From an uncultured Granulosicoccus sp. (GTDB lineage Bacteria; Pseudomonadota; Gammaproteobacteria; Granulosicoccales; Granulosicoccaceae), in assembly GCA_947495035.1 (NCBI GenBank), contig CANLXI010000042.1, positions 1-51,527 on the forward strand: a stretch of DNA of 51,527 nt. The letters are read 5' to 3'. The notes below the pieces were generated by a model. The model did not search any database. It saw only the letters and a list, made by a program, of their open reading frames with translations, and was not told the DNA's origin. Position numbers and translations under genes: made by a program. Below are positions 16,588-25,469 of this stretch, piece by piece (within the stretch, counting starts at the first letter, position 1; every line of letters starts with the position of its first letter).

Positions 16588-17852
16588 GATGCAAGCCTTT
16601 CCTGGGCGTCGGTGAAGAAAGTCTCGCTGCCGAAATTGCCGGATTTCAGGGTGAGCGCGATCGGGTGCCCGCCCGAGTTGCAATAGGTCCAGGGTACGCC
16701 CGGTGCGATCTCGATGCCGATGTCGAGTTGTGTGACCCCCAGCGCCTTGGTGACCGCGCCCGAGGTCTCGCCGCCCGCGACGATCACCCGGCGTGCGCCA
16801 TTGTCGCGCGCCGCCACCGCACAGGCCGAGAGCGTCGCCTCGACGATCTCGCCGGCGCCGGCGACACCGAGCTTTTCCTGTGCGGCGCGCACGCTCTCGG
16901 GATTGGCCGTGGCATAGATCAGCGGGGCCTTTTCCAGGTCTTGCTTCGCCAGCCAGTCCAGCGCCTTCTGCGGGCCGTTCTCGGCCAGGGACAGCGGGTC
17001 AAGCTGGAAAGCGGGCACGCCGCGGCTGGTATAGTCTGCCACCTGCTTGTTGGTCATCGCCGAGCAACTGCCCGATAGCACGATGGTTCTGGCGTCAATC
17101 TGCGGTGTCTCGGCCTTGGGCGCATCCGCCGACAGCGTGCCATCGGCCAGGTACAGTGCGGGCAAGGGCATGGCGACGGCACTGCCGCCGGTCATCAGCA
17201 TCATGTCGCGGCAGGCCTCGGCGATGACCGTGAGGTCCTCATTGGCCACCGCGTCGACCACCACATGCGCCACGCCCTGCGCCTTCAGCGCGTCCAGTTC
17301 CGCCCGCAGTGCCTGCGGCCCCCGAGACACTGTCAAGCGGTCGGCCAGCCCGACTGCCCGGGTGACTTGCGGCTCCAGAAGCCGCATCAGGTTGCTGTCG
17401 CGCATCGGTGTCAGCGGGTGATCCTTCATCGGGCTTTCCGCCAACGGCTGACGCCCGACGAAGAGATTGCCCATGAAGATCGAGCGCCCGTTTTCCGGGA
17501 AGGCCGGGCAGTAGATCGTCTGGTCGGTGCCAAGCTCTGCCATCAGCGCTTCGGCGACGGGGCCGATATTGCCCTCCGCCGTGGAGTCGAAGGTGGAGCA
17601 ATATTTCCAGAAGAACCTTTGCGCCCCGGCCTCCCGCAACCATGTCAGTGCTCTGCGGGTTTCCGCCACGGCCTCATCCACCGGGGCGGTACGCGATTTC
17701 AGTGCGATCACCTCGAAGGCGGCCGGGTCGGCAGGGGGCTCGGAGGGCACCCCGATGCGCAGAGAGACACGCACGCCGCTGCGGGCCAGGAGGCCGGCCA
17801 GATCGGTAGCACCGGTGAAATCGTCGGCGATACAGCCAAGAACCGTCGTCAT
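16584..17852 (-). CDS. otnK: 3-oxo-tetronate kinase (four-carbon acid sugar kinase)
   Basis: A 422-residue kinase of the DUF1537 family. The N-terminal domain begins IADDFTGATDLAG, the sugar-acid binding signature. The C-terminal nucleotide domain has VAGGETSGAVTKAL and ends with NSGGHPIALTLKSGNFG, all diagnostic. It phosphorylates 3-oxo-tetronate at C4 with ATP. The start at 17852 (MTTVLGCIADD) overlaps the ltnD stop as ATGA; the longer open frame upstream lies within ltnD and is not coding. Confidence 0.92.
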   Translation of the reverse strand: MTTVLGCIADDFTGATDLAGLLARSGVRVSLRIGVPSEPPADPAAFEVIALKSRTAPVDEAVAETRRALTWLREAGAQRFFWKYCSTFDSTAEGNIGPVAEALMAELGTDQTIYCPAFPENGRSIFMGNLFVGRQPLAESPMKDHPLTPMRDSNLMRLLEPQVTRAVGLADRLTVSRGPQALRAELDALKAQGVAHVVVDAVANEDLTVIAEACRDMMLMTGGSAVAMPLPALYLADGTLSADAPKAETPQIDARTIVLSGSCSAMTNKQVADYTSRGVPAFQLDPLSLAENGPQKALDWLAKQDLEKAPLIYATANPESVRAAQEKLGVAGAGEIVEATLSACAVAARDNGARRVIVAGGETSGAVTKALGVTQLDIGIEIAPGVPWTYCNSGGHPIALTLKSGNFGSETFFTDAQERLAS

Positions 17853-18757
17853 TTCTCTTCTCCCGGCAATGTCAGCCCGGCATTGCGGGCATACACCTTG
17901 GCCACGGCGGCATCGTCTTCCCAACCATGGCCCATCCCGGCAGCGGCGAGAAACTGCTGCATCGCTGCGGCCGTGATCGGAGCGCTGAACTGCGCCGATT
18001 TGGCAATGTCGAGCACGATGCCCAGATCCTTTGGCCAGATATTGACCGAACTGAGCGGCGTGTAGTCGCCGGCCACGATATGTGGCGCGCGATTTTCCAG
18101 CATCCAGCTGGTGCCGGCGCACTTGCTGATGACCTCGACGAACTTGTCCGGTGCCACACCCTGGGTCATGCCGAAGGTCAGTGCCTCGGCCATGGTGGCA
18201 ATATGCACCCCGGCCAGCAGCTGGTTGACTGCCTTCATGGCGCTGCCGGCACCCGGCTCATCGCCGAGCTCGAACACGGTCTGGGCAATGCTGTCCAGCA
18301 GCGGCCGTGCGGCGCTGAACGCTTCAGGTGTGCCCGAGGCCATGATGGACAGTTCTCCGCTGGCGGCCTTGGCCGCCCCGCCTGAAATCGGCGCATCGAG
18401 GTAGTGGACACCGGTGTCGCTACAACGCGCCGCCATGTCACGGGCAAACGCCGGTGGCACGGTGGCACAGGCCAGAACAACCGACCCGGGCTTCAGCCGA
18501 GCCACGATGCCATCTTCACCGAACAGAACGCTTTCGGTCTGGGCGGCGTTCAGCACGACCACGGCGACTGCGTCCAGCTCTCCGGCGGCTTCGTTCAGGG
18601 CGCTGCCCTGACCTCCCTCGGCCTGGAACCGGGCCACCTGGTCGGGGTTGATGTCTGCTCCCCAGACCTTGTGTTCACCGCGCAGCGCCGATGCGGCCAT
18701 TCCGTATCCCATCGAACCCAGGCCGATGACAGCGATATTCTTGCTAGAGTTTTTCAT
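17849..18757 (-). CDS. ltnD: L-threonate dehydrogenase
   Basis: A 302-residue NAD-dependent dehydrogenase of the beta-hydroxyacid family, which oxidises L-threonate to 2-oxo-tetronate as the first catabolic step. It shows the dinucleotide motif IGLGSMGYGM, the substrate signature DAPISGGAAKAASGEL, and the catalytic lysine in SAMKAVNQLLAGV. The stop overlaps otnK by ATGA and the gene follows the fused permease by one base. L-threonate versus D-threonate cannot be settled by eye, but LtnD-type proteins are the usual partners of this otnK-otnC-otnI set. Confidence 0.88.
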   Translation of the reverse strand: MKNSSKNIAVIGLGSMGYGMAASALRGEHKVWGADINPDQVARFQAEGGQGSALNEAAGELDAVAVVVLNAAQTESVLFGEDGIVARLKPGSVVLACATVPPAFARDMAARCSDTGVHYLDAPISGGAAKAASGELSIMASGTPEAFSAARPLLDSIAQTVFELGDEPGAGSAMKAVNQLLAGVHIATMAEALTFGMTQGVAPDKFVEVISKCAGTSWMLENRAPHIVAGDYTPLSSVNIWPKDLGIVLDIAKSAQFSAPITAAAMQQFLAAAGMGHGWEDDAAVAKVYARNAGLTLPGEEK

Positions 18758-18758
18758 A

Positions 18759-20774
18759 TCAGTTTCCTTTCACCCATTCGGGCAGCCACAGGGCAACGTC
18801 GGGGAAGACCAGGATGATGGCGAGTGCCACGACCTGGATGCAGATGAAGGGGATCAACGCTCGGAAGATCTCCGACAGGCTCATGTCCTTGGGCGCCACC
18901 GATTTCAGGTAGAAGGCGGCCGGGCCGAAGGGCGGTGAGAGATAGCTGACCTGCATGTTCATCGCGAAGAGAATGCCGAACCAGACCGGGTCCATGCCCA
19001 GCTTGATGATGATCGGTACGAAGATCGGCATGGTCAGAAGCGCGATGCCGATCCAGTCCATGAAGAGGCCCAGCACCACCAGGATAGCCATCATGATGAG
19101 CACGATGACCATCGGCGATGCGCCGCTGTCGAGGATGGTGCTTTCGATGAAGCGGTTGCCGCCCATCAGGTTGTAGACACCCACCAGAGCTGCCGCTCCG
19201 AGACCGATCCAGATGATCATGCCGCAGGTTTCCAGCGTCTGTTTCAGACTGTCACGGATCAGCTCCCAGGTCACTTCGCGTCGGATCGCTGCTGACAGGA
19301 ACACGCCGACCACACCCATTGCCGCAGCTTCCGTCACCGAGGCGATGCCGCCGTAGATGGAACCGAGAACCGTGACTGCCACACCGACCGGCAGGATCAC
19401 GCCACGCAACTTGCGCAGTTTTTCAGACGTTGGAATGTCAAGCTCTTCGTCCGAGATCGGCGGACCCATCTCGGGGTTCATGTGGCAGCGCACAAGGATG
19501 TAGATGATGTAGAACGACGCCAGCATGAGGCCGGGAGTGACTGTTGCCAGGAACAGGTCGCCAATCGAGACGCTGGCGGTCAGTCCGTAGACGATCAGTA
19601 CGATCGAGGGGGGGATCATCGTGCCCAGTGAGCCGCCGGCGCATACCGTGCCGATGGCCAGCGCCCGGTTGTAACCAAGCCGCAGCATCTGCGGCAGAGC
19701 GATCAGGCCCAGCAGGACGATCTCGCCGCCGATGATGCCGGAGATTGCCGCAAGGAAGACCGCTGCGACCAGCGTCTGCACAGCCACACCACCCTTGATT
19801 CTGCCGGCGATCAGGCGCATTGCGTCATACAGATCACGCGCCATGCCCGATCGGTCCAGCAGCGAGGCCATCAGCACGAACATCGGAATGGCGACAAGTA
19901 CGTATTCGTTGACGAATGAATAGATTCGGCTGGAAACCAGCGGCACGCCTACCGACCCGAACCAGGCGATGGTGAACAGGATCGCAATCAGCCCTGTCAC
20001 GAAGGCCAGCGGGATGCCGGTCAGGATCAGGATCATGATGGATCCCACGAGCAGAAACGAACCAGACTGAATGCCCAGGTTCCGTCCTTCGGAAAACAAC
20101 AGGTAGCCACCGATTGCCAGGATGCCAAAGACGATTGCGATGGCGGCAATGGCAAGTTTGCTCGGCGCCTCGCCGGTGCTCTGACGATAGCCGGTGCCTT
20201 TCCAGGCGGTCAGGATTTGGCCGACGGACTGGATTGCCAGCACGATCGACGTCACCAGGAGCATCATCTTGATGATGGCTGGCGTGATCGGATTCCACGC
20301 CGAACCGGAGCGTTCGAGCCGGAATTCACCCTGCGGGGTCCACCACGACTTTTCGACCATCGTGTAGGCCGCGTAGGCAATCGCCATGGCAAAGAACAGC
20401 GCAAGCAGGCCGTTCACGATATCCAGCAGTCTTCGTGTTCCGCCGCTGGTGTTGAAATAGATCAACCCGATGCGAATATGCTTGTCGGCAGCAAGACACT
20501 GCATGCCGCCGTACAGGTAACAGGTCGCAATCAGCGCGATGACTGTTTCGTGCACCCAGATTGTAGGGGAATTGAAAAAATAACGGACAACGATCTCGTA
20601 GAGCGAGAACACCGTTGCGATGGCAAACAGGAAGCTGAATGCCGAACCAACCGTGATGATGCCACGATCCAGCGCGTTCTGAGGACCGGCGCTGTCTTCT
20701 TCATGAACCTTCTTGAGCGCCTCCAGCTGCGCTTCTATTTCGGCGTCGGTCATCGCCGCGTCATTTTGTGCCAT
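18759..20774 (-). CDS. TRAP transporter permease, fused DctQ-DctM
   Basis: A 671-residue fusion. Residues 1-35 are a charged cytoplasmic helix. Residues about 36-200 are a four-helix DctQ domain (EIVVRYFFNSPTIWVHE is typical). After a linker, residues about 220-671 are the large DctM domain with GGVAVQTLVAAVF, GGEIVLLGLIALPQ, GGSLGTMIPPS and SVTEAAAMGV. GGGAGGAAACA gives a strong ribosome site. It completes a TRAP system with the receptor gene 83 bp upstream and most likely imports threonate. Confidence 0.92.
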   Translation of the reverse strand: MAQNDAAMTDAEIEAQLEALKKVHEEDSAGPQNALDRGIITVGSAFSFLFAIATVFSLYEIVVRYFFNSPTIWVHETVIALIATCYLYGGMQCLAADKHIRIGLIYFNTSGGTRRLLDIVNGLLALFFAMAIAYAAYTMVEKSWWTPQGEFRLERSGSAWNPITPAIIKMMLLVTSIVLAIQSVGQILTAWKGTGYRQSTGEAPSKLAIAAIAIVFGILAIGGYLLFSEGRNLGIQSGSFLLVGSIMILILTGIPLAFVTGLIAILFTIAWFGSVGVPLVSSRIYSFVNEYVLVAIPMFVLMASLLDRSGMARDLYDAMRLIAGRIKGGVAVQTLVAAVFLAAISGIIGGEIVLLGLIALPQMLRLGYNRALAIGTVCAGGSLGTMIPPSIVLIVYGLTASVSIGDLFLATVTPGLMLASFYIIYILVRCHMNPEMGPPISDEELDIPTSEKLRKLRGVILPVGVAVTVLGSIYGGIASVTEAAAMGVVGVFLSAAIRREVTWELIRDSLKQTLETCGMIIWIGLGAAALVGVYNLMGGNRFIESTILDSGASPMVIVLIMMAILVVLGLFMDWIGIALLTMPIFVPIIIKLGMDPVWFGILFAMNMQVSYLSPPFGPAAFYLKSVAPKDMSLSEIFRALIPFICIQVVALAIILVFPDVALWLPEWVKGN

Positions 20775-20857
20775 TGTTTCCTCCCGGAACGTAAGCGGTG
20801 TGGTGTTTGATGAAGGGGCCGAAGCCGGCCCCTTCCGATCTTGCCGTCAGGCAGTCA

Positions 20858-21892
20858 TCACTCGGCCAGAAGACCCTTTTCGGTCAGGTAGGCGGTGACG
20901 CTTTCATAGGCCTTGCCTGCCATCTCGGAGCGCTCTGCCCAGTTGGCCCATTGAGACTTGGCAATGCTGCGGAACTTTGCGCGTTCTTCATCGGACCAGT
21001 TGATCACGGTGATTTCCGGGTCGGCCTGCGCCTCAGCGACAGCGGCTTCGTTCTGAACATCGAGCTGCGAGATCATGTCCCGGGCAAACACCGAGACCGA
21101 ATCGTTCAGGATGCTCTGAAGGTCTTCCGGCAGCTCGTCGTAGATCGCCTTGGTCATGGATACCTCGATAACCGGCATCGAGTGGAAACCGGGGTAGAGC
21201 GGATACTTGGCGAACTCATGCATGCCCTGCGCGTGGTTGGTCGAGAACACGGTGTAGTCGGCCGCGTCGATCACGCCCTTTTCCAGCGCGGTATAGACCT
21301 CGGAACCGGGCAGGTTTACCGGCGATGCACCGGCGGCGGCAAAGACTTCCTGAACCATGCCCTCGGGTGCCCGCAGCTTGACACCCTTGAGGTCATCAAC
21401 ACCGTGGAGCGGCTTGGTCGACAGAAACGCCTCGACACCGGTCGCCGACGCGCCGAGAAATTGCAGACCGTAAGGGTTCACCAGTTCGTTGAACAGCGCT
21501 TTGCCCTCGCCGTTCTCCATGTAGTCGAACATCTGTTCCGGATCTGACCAGGCACCCACGAGGTTGCCAAGCATGGCAAAGGCCGGATCCTTGCCGGAGA
21601 AGTAGGAGGGGTCGGTAATGTGGCCTTGCAGGATGCCGGCGCCGACAGCGTCGAGCGTCTCTGTGTGCGCCACTACTGTGCCCACCGGTACAACGGTAAT
21701 CTCGATACGGCCATCGGAAAGCTCGTTGACGCGATCGGCCCAGGCTTCCTCGATCGGGAAGAAGTTGTCACCAGCCTGTGCCGAGGTCTGGAACGTCCAT
21801 TGGTACTCCTGCGCCATGGCGCCGGTGGCAACAAGCGACGACGCGGCAATCGCGACGCCTGCAACGGTAGTTTTCAGGAATTGGGTCTTCAT
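20858..21892 (-). CDS. TRAP transporter solute-binding protein, DctP family
   Basis: A 344-residue periplasmic receptor. The signal peptide ends at ATGAMAQ (about residue 27), and the mature protein starts EYQWTFQTSAQAG. The conserved arginine contacting the substrate carboxylate lies in LKGVKLRAPEG. A ribosome site AGGGGGAAAAC precedes the ATG. It is the first gene of the threonate operon, just downstream of twin LacI-type operators, so threonate or a close four-carbon acid is the likely ligand. Confidence 0.92.
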   Translation of the reverse strand: MKTQFLKTTVAGVAIAASSLVATGAMAQEYQWTFQTSAQAGDNFFPIEEAWADRVNELSDGRIEITVVPVGTVVAHTETLDAVGAGILQGHITDPSYFSGKDPAFAMLGNLVGAWSDPEQMFDYMENGEGKALFNELVNPYGLQFLGASATGVEAFLSTKPLHGVDDLKGVKLRAPEGMVQEVFAAAGASPVNLPGSEVYTALEKGVIDAADYTVFSTNHAQGMHEFAKYPLYPGFHSMPVIEVSMTKAIYDELPEDLQSILNDSVSVFARDMISQLDVQNEAAVAEAQADPEITVINWSDEERAKFRSIAKSQWANWAERSEMAGKAYESVTAYLTEKGLLAE

Positions 21893-21989
21893 GTTTTCCC
21901 CCTTTGTGCACCCGGATCAGGTGCTGGTAAATGGCTGATGCGAATTATTTCCAATTCGCGTTTGATCGGTTTGGTTAAAACTGATATCC

Positions 21990-22046
21990 ATACCGGTACC
22001 GATACCGGTATTGATAACACTACAACATGCTGCAATGATGTGTCAA
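21990..22046 (-). promoter_or_regulatory. Threonate-operon promoter with twin LacI-type operators
   Basis: The palindrome TACCGGTA occurs at 21991-21998 and 22003-22010, centred 12 bp apart, with the second extending to ATACCGGTAT. Central CG palindromes are usual for LacI-family regulators. On the minus strand TTGACA (22046-22041) with a weak TGTAGT 16 bases on could be the -35 and -10, which puts the operators near the transcription start of the dctP operon, fitting repression. Confidence 0.6.
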
Positions 22047-22126
22047 CACCGAGTTGCACATCTCGGGAGTGAGCGATTGGAGCCCTGCATCAGGGATCGA
22101 GGAGAGCGGAGAGAGAACGCAAGCGA

Positions 22127-23164
22127 GTGAAAACAAGAAAAACTCTGGTGGATGTCGCGGCCGCAGCAGGTGTCAGCAAGATGACAGCCTCCCGCGCGCT
22201 GCGGGGCGACAAGGACGTGTCCGAAGCCAATGTCGAGAAGGTGAAGCGTGCCGCCCGCGAGATCGGGTACTACGGGAATCACCTGGCCGCGTCGCTATCC
22301 AGCAAGCGCACCGACCTGATCGGGGTTGTTGTTCCCAGCCTGACCAACATCGTCTTTCCGCAGGTCATGTCTGGCGTGACCAACGCCCTGAAGGGATCCG
22401 CGCTGCAGCCGGTGTTCGGCGTGACTGACTACGATCCCGAGACCGAATACGACATCATTCGCAACATGCTGTCATGGCGGCCGGCCGGGCTGATCGTGGC
22501 CGGGCTCGACCAGCCCGGCGAAACACGGAAGTTGCTGACCGATGCCGGTGTTCCCATCGTGCAGATCATGGATTGCGATGGCGACCCGGTGGATGCCTGT
22601 GTCGGCTTCTCGCATACCGGGGCCGGTCGCGACATGGCGTCAGCCCTTCTGGCAACGGGCCGACGACGCTTTGGGTATGTCGGGCGTAACCTTGACAAGG
22701 ACACCAGGGCCGCCAAGCGAAAGAAGGGTTTCCACGAGGCTTTGCGCGATCAGGGGCTCGATTTCATTGACACGATCGATGGGGCCCAGCTGGAAGGGGG
22801 CGCGGCAACGGTATCGGCCATCGCCTGCGGACGGCGCATGACGGACGAACTTCTGGCGCGACAACCAGACCTCGATTGCATTCATTTTTCCAATGACGAC
22901 CTCGCCTTTGGCGGCTTGTGCCACTGCATCGCTGCGGGCATCGATATTCCGGGCAAGATCGCGTTGGCAGGATTCAACGGGCTGAGCCTGCTCGAGGGGT
23001 TTCCCGGGAAGATCGCCACGTCCCGCACCGCCCGTCGCGAGATCGGCGAGACAGCCGCCAGGGTGATTCTGGAGACAGTCGAAGGTGCCAGGACAAAGAG
23101 TGGCAAGATCCAGATACTGACCCCGACGATCTCGCTGGGAGTTCTGGCGGTGACTGCAGATTGA
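22127..23164 (+). CDS. LacI family transcriptional regulator of the threonate operon
   Basis: A 345-residue regulator. An N-terminal LacI helix-turn-helix (TLVDVAAAAGVSKMTASRALRG) and hinge helix (NHLAASLSSKRT) precede a periplasmic-binding-protein-like effector domain (VVVPSLTNIVFPQVMSGV to GVLAVTAD). It resembles the gluconate-responsive GntR branch of LacI proteins. The start is GTG at 22127, after a GGAGAG-rich leader. It diverges from the threonate TRAP operon and probably represses it until a pathway acid binds. There is no visible terminator before the convergent gene ending at 23189. Confidence 0.9.
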   Translation: MKTRKTLVDVAAAAGVSKMTASRALRGDKDVSEANVEKVKRAAREIGYYGNHLAASLSSKRTDLIGVVVPSLTNIVFPQVMSGVTNALKGSALQPVFGVTDYDPETEYDIIRNMLSWRPAGLIVAGLDQPGETRKLLTDAGVPIVQIMDCDGDPVDACVGFSHTGAGRDMASALLATGRRRFGYVGRNLDKDTRAAKRKKGFHEALRDQGLDFIDTIDGAQLEGGAATVSAIACGRRMTDELLARQPDLDCIHFSNDDLAFGGLCHCIAAGIDIPGKIALAGFNGLSLLEGFPGKIATSRTARREIGETAARVILETVEGARTKSGKIQILTPTISLGVLAVTAD

Positions 23165-23188
23165 ATTCATCAGCATGCACGCAAAGGT

Positions 23189-23842
23189 TCAGTATTTGAG
23201 CTGCTGCAGTGTACGGTTGATGTTGTCTTCCGCTTCCTTGAGCTTCTCGGCAATCTCCTCCCGCTCTTTCTGATCCTCTGTCTGTAGCGCATGGTGCTGT
23301 TCGATAAACTCGGCCACCGTGCTTTCGGTCACCAGGTCATTCTGACTGCTGCGCCGGGATGTCCCTATCTGGATGATATTGGTTTTCGAATCCGGGTCCT
23401 GGAAGTGACTGATGGATCTGATAGGTATCTGCCTGTCCAGCAGGCCGCGAGTGATGTCATCGATGATCCTGGTGGGTACTTCCTTGCCGATCCAGATTGC
23501 GTTCGATCCCCCTTCAAGATCGCTGCCTTTGACAACGGACTCGGTCTGCGTGGATTTCAGCATATCGACAATGACATCCCCGTCTGCACTTTTCTGGTAG
23601 TAGATCACCAGTGGCGGAATGGGGCTGTCATGGATACCTGGCGATGACGGTGACGTGCCTGTATTATCTGCCATTGCATTGGCGATAATGGCCGATCCCA
23701 GTGTATCGAGGATGGTGGATCGCAGAGACGTGCTTTGCAAGCCTTCTTCAATGAATTCGAATTGCACGGGAGCAGCAGCGTCACCATCTTCCTCGAGTGC
23801 GGGTTCCGGTTGGTCGACCTGCGTCAGGTTGTAGATACTCAA
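23189..23842 (-). CDS. Hypothetical protein, apparently 5'-truncated by an insertion sequence
   Basis: A 217-residue acidic protein I cannot name. A middle region (VIYYQKSADGDVIVD, then NAIWIGKEVP, then IRSISHFQDP and IIQIGT) resembles a small alpha-beta domain found in varied bacterial signalling proteins. The last 40 residues (EQHHALQTEDQKEREEIAEK onward) are coiled coil. The only start is TTG at 23842, with weak AAGG before it. The frame stays open upstream with protein-like codons (KLPLPFSGKAL) to 23887, then meets a TAG inside the insertion-sequence end. The natural N-terminus was therefore probably lost, and expression is doubtful. Confidence 0.6.
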   Translation of the reverse strand: MSIYNLTQVDQPEPALEEDGDAAAPVQFEFIEEGLQSTSLRSTILDTLGSAIIANAMADNTGTSPSSPGIHDSPIPPLVIYYQKSADGDVIVDMLKSTQTESVVKGSDLEGGSNAIWIGKEVPTRIIDDITRGLLDRQIPIRSISHFQDPDSKTNIIQIGTSRRSSQNDLVTESTVAEFIEQHHALQTEDQKEREEIAEKLKEAEDNINRTLQQLKY

Positions 23843-23887
23843 TGCCTTGCCACTGAATGGCAGAGGCAGTTTGCCGACATGTTGTTT

Positions 23888-25307
23888 GGGCTATATCCGG
23901 ATCTCGCGATGAGTCAAACATCGGTTGATGCTATTTAGCAAGGCATTTTCGATGTAGTCAGCATGTACGGAAGCGGTGTGGGATCTGTGCAGGAATGTCC
24001 ACGTCCCCGATGGTGAGAAAGATCATGTCTGCAAATGCGTCCAGGTGACGGAAGCCACTGGCTCGGTTCTTCACGATCTTGGCAATGCGGTTGATGCCCT
24101 CGCTGATCGCGTTCGTCAGTCGCGTATCGCTGTAGGCAATCACCGCATCGAGATGCTTGCGCACGGTTTTGACAAACCGGCGTATCGGTTCGATGCGGCT
24201 CAGTAGCGCACTCCGTGTCCAGCGTTTGAGAAATCGCTTTGCCCCCTCACCGGCTGCGATAGTTCCACAGTTGCTCGAACTCGTCCTTGAGCCGCCAGGC
24301 ACGATAGATTCGACGATTGCTCCTCTCCAGTGCCTTCAGGGCGACTGTGTCGGCGCGTGAGCGGGTACTCGAATGTCGATAGAGCATCCAGCGCAGCCCC
24401 TTGACCGCCTTCTTGTCGTGTTTCGATGCCTCCCGCCAGGCCTGCTTTCTCACCTGATCGACGGCCTCGTTGAGGGCCTTGACGATATGGAAGCGATCGA
24501 GCACGAGAGTGGCTTGAGGGCAATGTTCGCGGATGGCGCCGATATAGCTTGCACTCATGTCGCAGCAGGCGGCACGGACCTGCTGGCGTTGCCATGGGCT
24601 GAGCGCTTCAGTGAAGAAGCGGTCGATCGTATCTCGGCCTCTACCCTTGCCGATCCAGACCACTTTGGACGTATCGAGATCGTAGATCAGCGTCGCGTAC
24701 TTGTGGCGCTTGTGGTAGGAGATCTCGTCGATACCGAGGGTACGCAAGCCTCGGATCCTGTGACCATGACGATGTCGCTCGATGCTTCGATGCAGCAGGT
24801 CCGAAAGCGTTGAGGGTGCGGTCTGAAGCAGCTTCGCTGCCGCCTTCTGTGTCATGCTCTGGCAGAGGCTGAGCAAGGTGTGCTCGAAGCGGTAGGTGAT
24901 GAGCGAATGAGGGGCCGCCCAGGGAATATTCTCTTCGCAGCGTCCATGGGTCGGGCAGTGGATCTCCCTGGGGAAATAGCAGAACACCATGCGGTGTCCG
25001 CCTACACTCAGATCCCGCCACTCGCGCAGCTTGGGGCGGGTACGGACAATCTTGCACCGGCGGTCGCAGTCTGGGCAGCGGCACCCGTTCTTGAATGGTT
25101 TGACGTAAAGCCGAACCGTGCTGTCCCGATGAAATGAAAAGTCGACGAGCTTGAGATCTTTGAGTTTGAGCAATCGTGCGATAGTCTTGAGGCTGGCCAT
25201 GGGTCCGATGGAGGTTGATGTTTCGCAACTCCAACGTCACCTGAAGATCCATGGCCTCTTCAGCTACCAAGGCTCCTCTGAAGCCGTTGCGAGATCCGGA
25301 TAGAACC
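23888..25307 (-). mobile_element. ISL3-type insertion sequence
   Basis: The ends are inverted repeats: ATCCGGATCTCGC at 23895-23907 and its complement at 25289-25301, each preceded outward by a GG-rich tip (GGGCTAT left, GGTTCT right). They enclose one transposase gene of ISL3 type. The expected 8-bp target duplication is not seen at these boundaries, which suggests either that I misplaced the tips by a base or two or that flanking DNA was deleted. The left end abuts the truncated hypothetical gene. Confidence 0.8.
23958..25200 (-). pseudogene. ISL3 family transposase, frameshifted
   Basis: The N-terminal 317 codons (25200 to 24247) contain the zinc-finger-like CRCPDCDRRC and CPTHGRC, a helix-turn-helix region, and the first two catalytic aspartates in GIDEISY and CCDMSASY. 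The frame then stops at TGA (24247-24249) in LWNYRSR. The remaining part, with KRFLKRWTRSALLSRIEP and the catalytic glutamate region TNAISEGINR, continues in the +1 frame to 23958. Joined, the two give about 400 residues, the normal ISL3 length. One extra base near 24247-24302 explains it. A programmed shift is possible, but ISL3 elements normally use a single frame. Confidence 0.85.
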
Positions 25308-25406
25308 TTTTTTCAACCTTGCTCAGACACCAGAATCAACCATACCTCTCGATCTGGCTCATGAGCGAGATCGCCTCGAGCGATGACGGTGTTCGTAGAG
25401 TCACCT

Positions 25407-25431
25407 CAAGCACCGGGATCCCCGGTGCTTG
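25407..25431 (-). terminator. Strong hairpin after the sugar-acid TRAP operon
   Basis: CAAGCACCGGG and CCCGGTGCTTG form a perfect 11-bp stem with a 3-nt loop, 39 bases past the dctM stop at 25470. No U-tract follows on either strand, so it may stabilise the 3' end rather than terminate alone. The rest of 25308-25469 holds nothing I recognise. Confidence 0.55.
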
Positions 25432-25469
25432 TTGCACTATCTCTTGCACATTCAGACTCAAGACGACCT

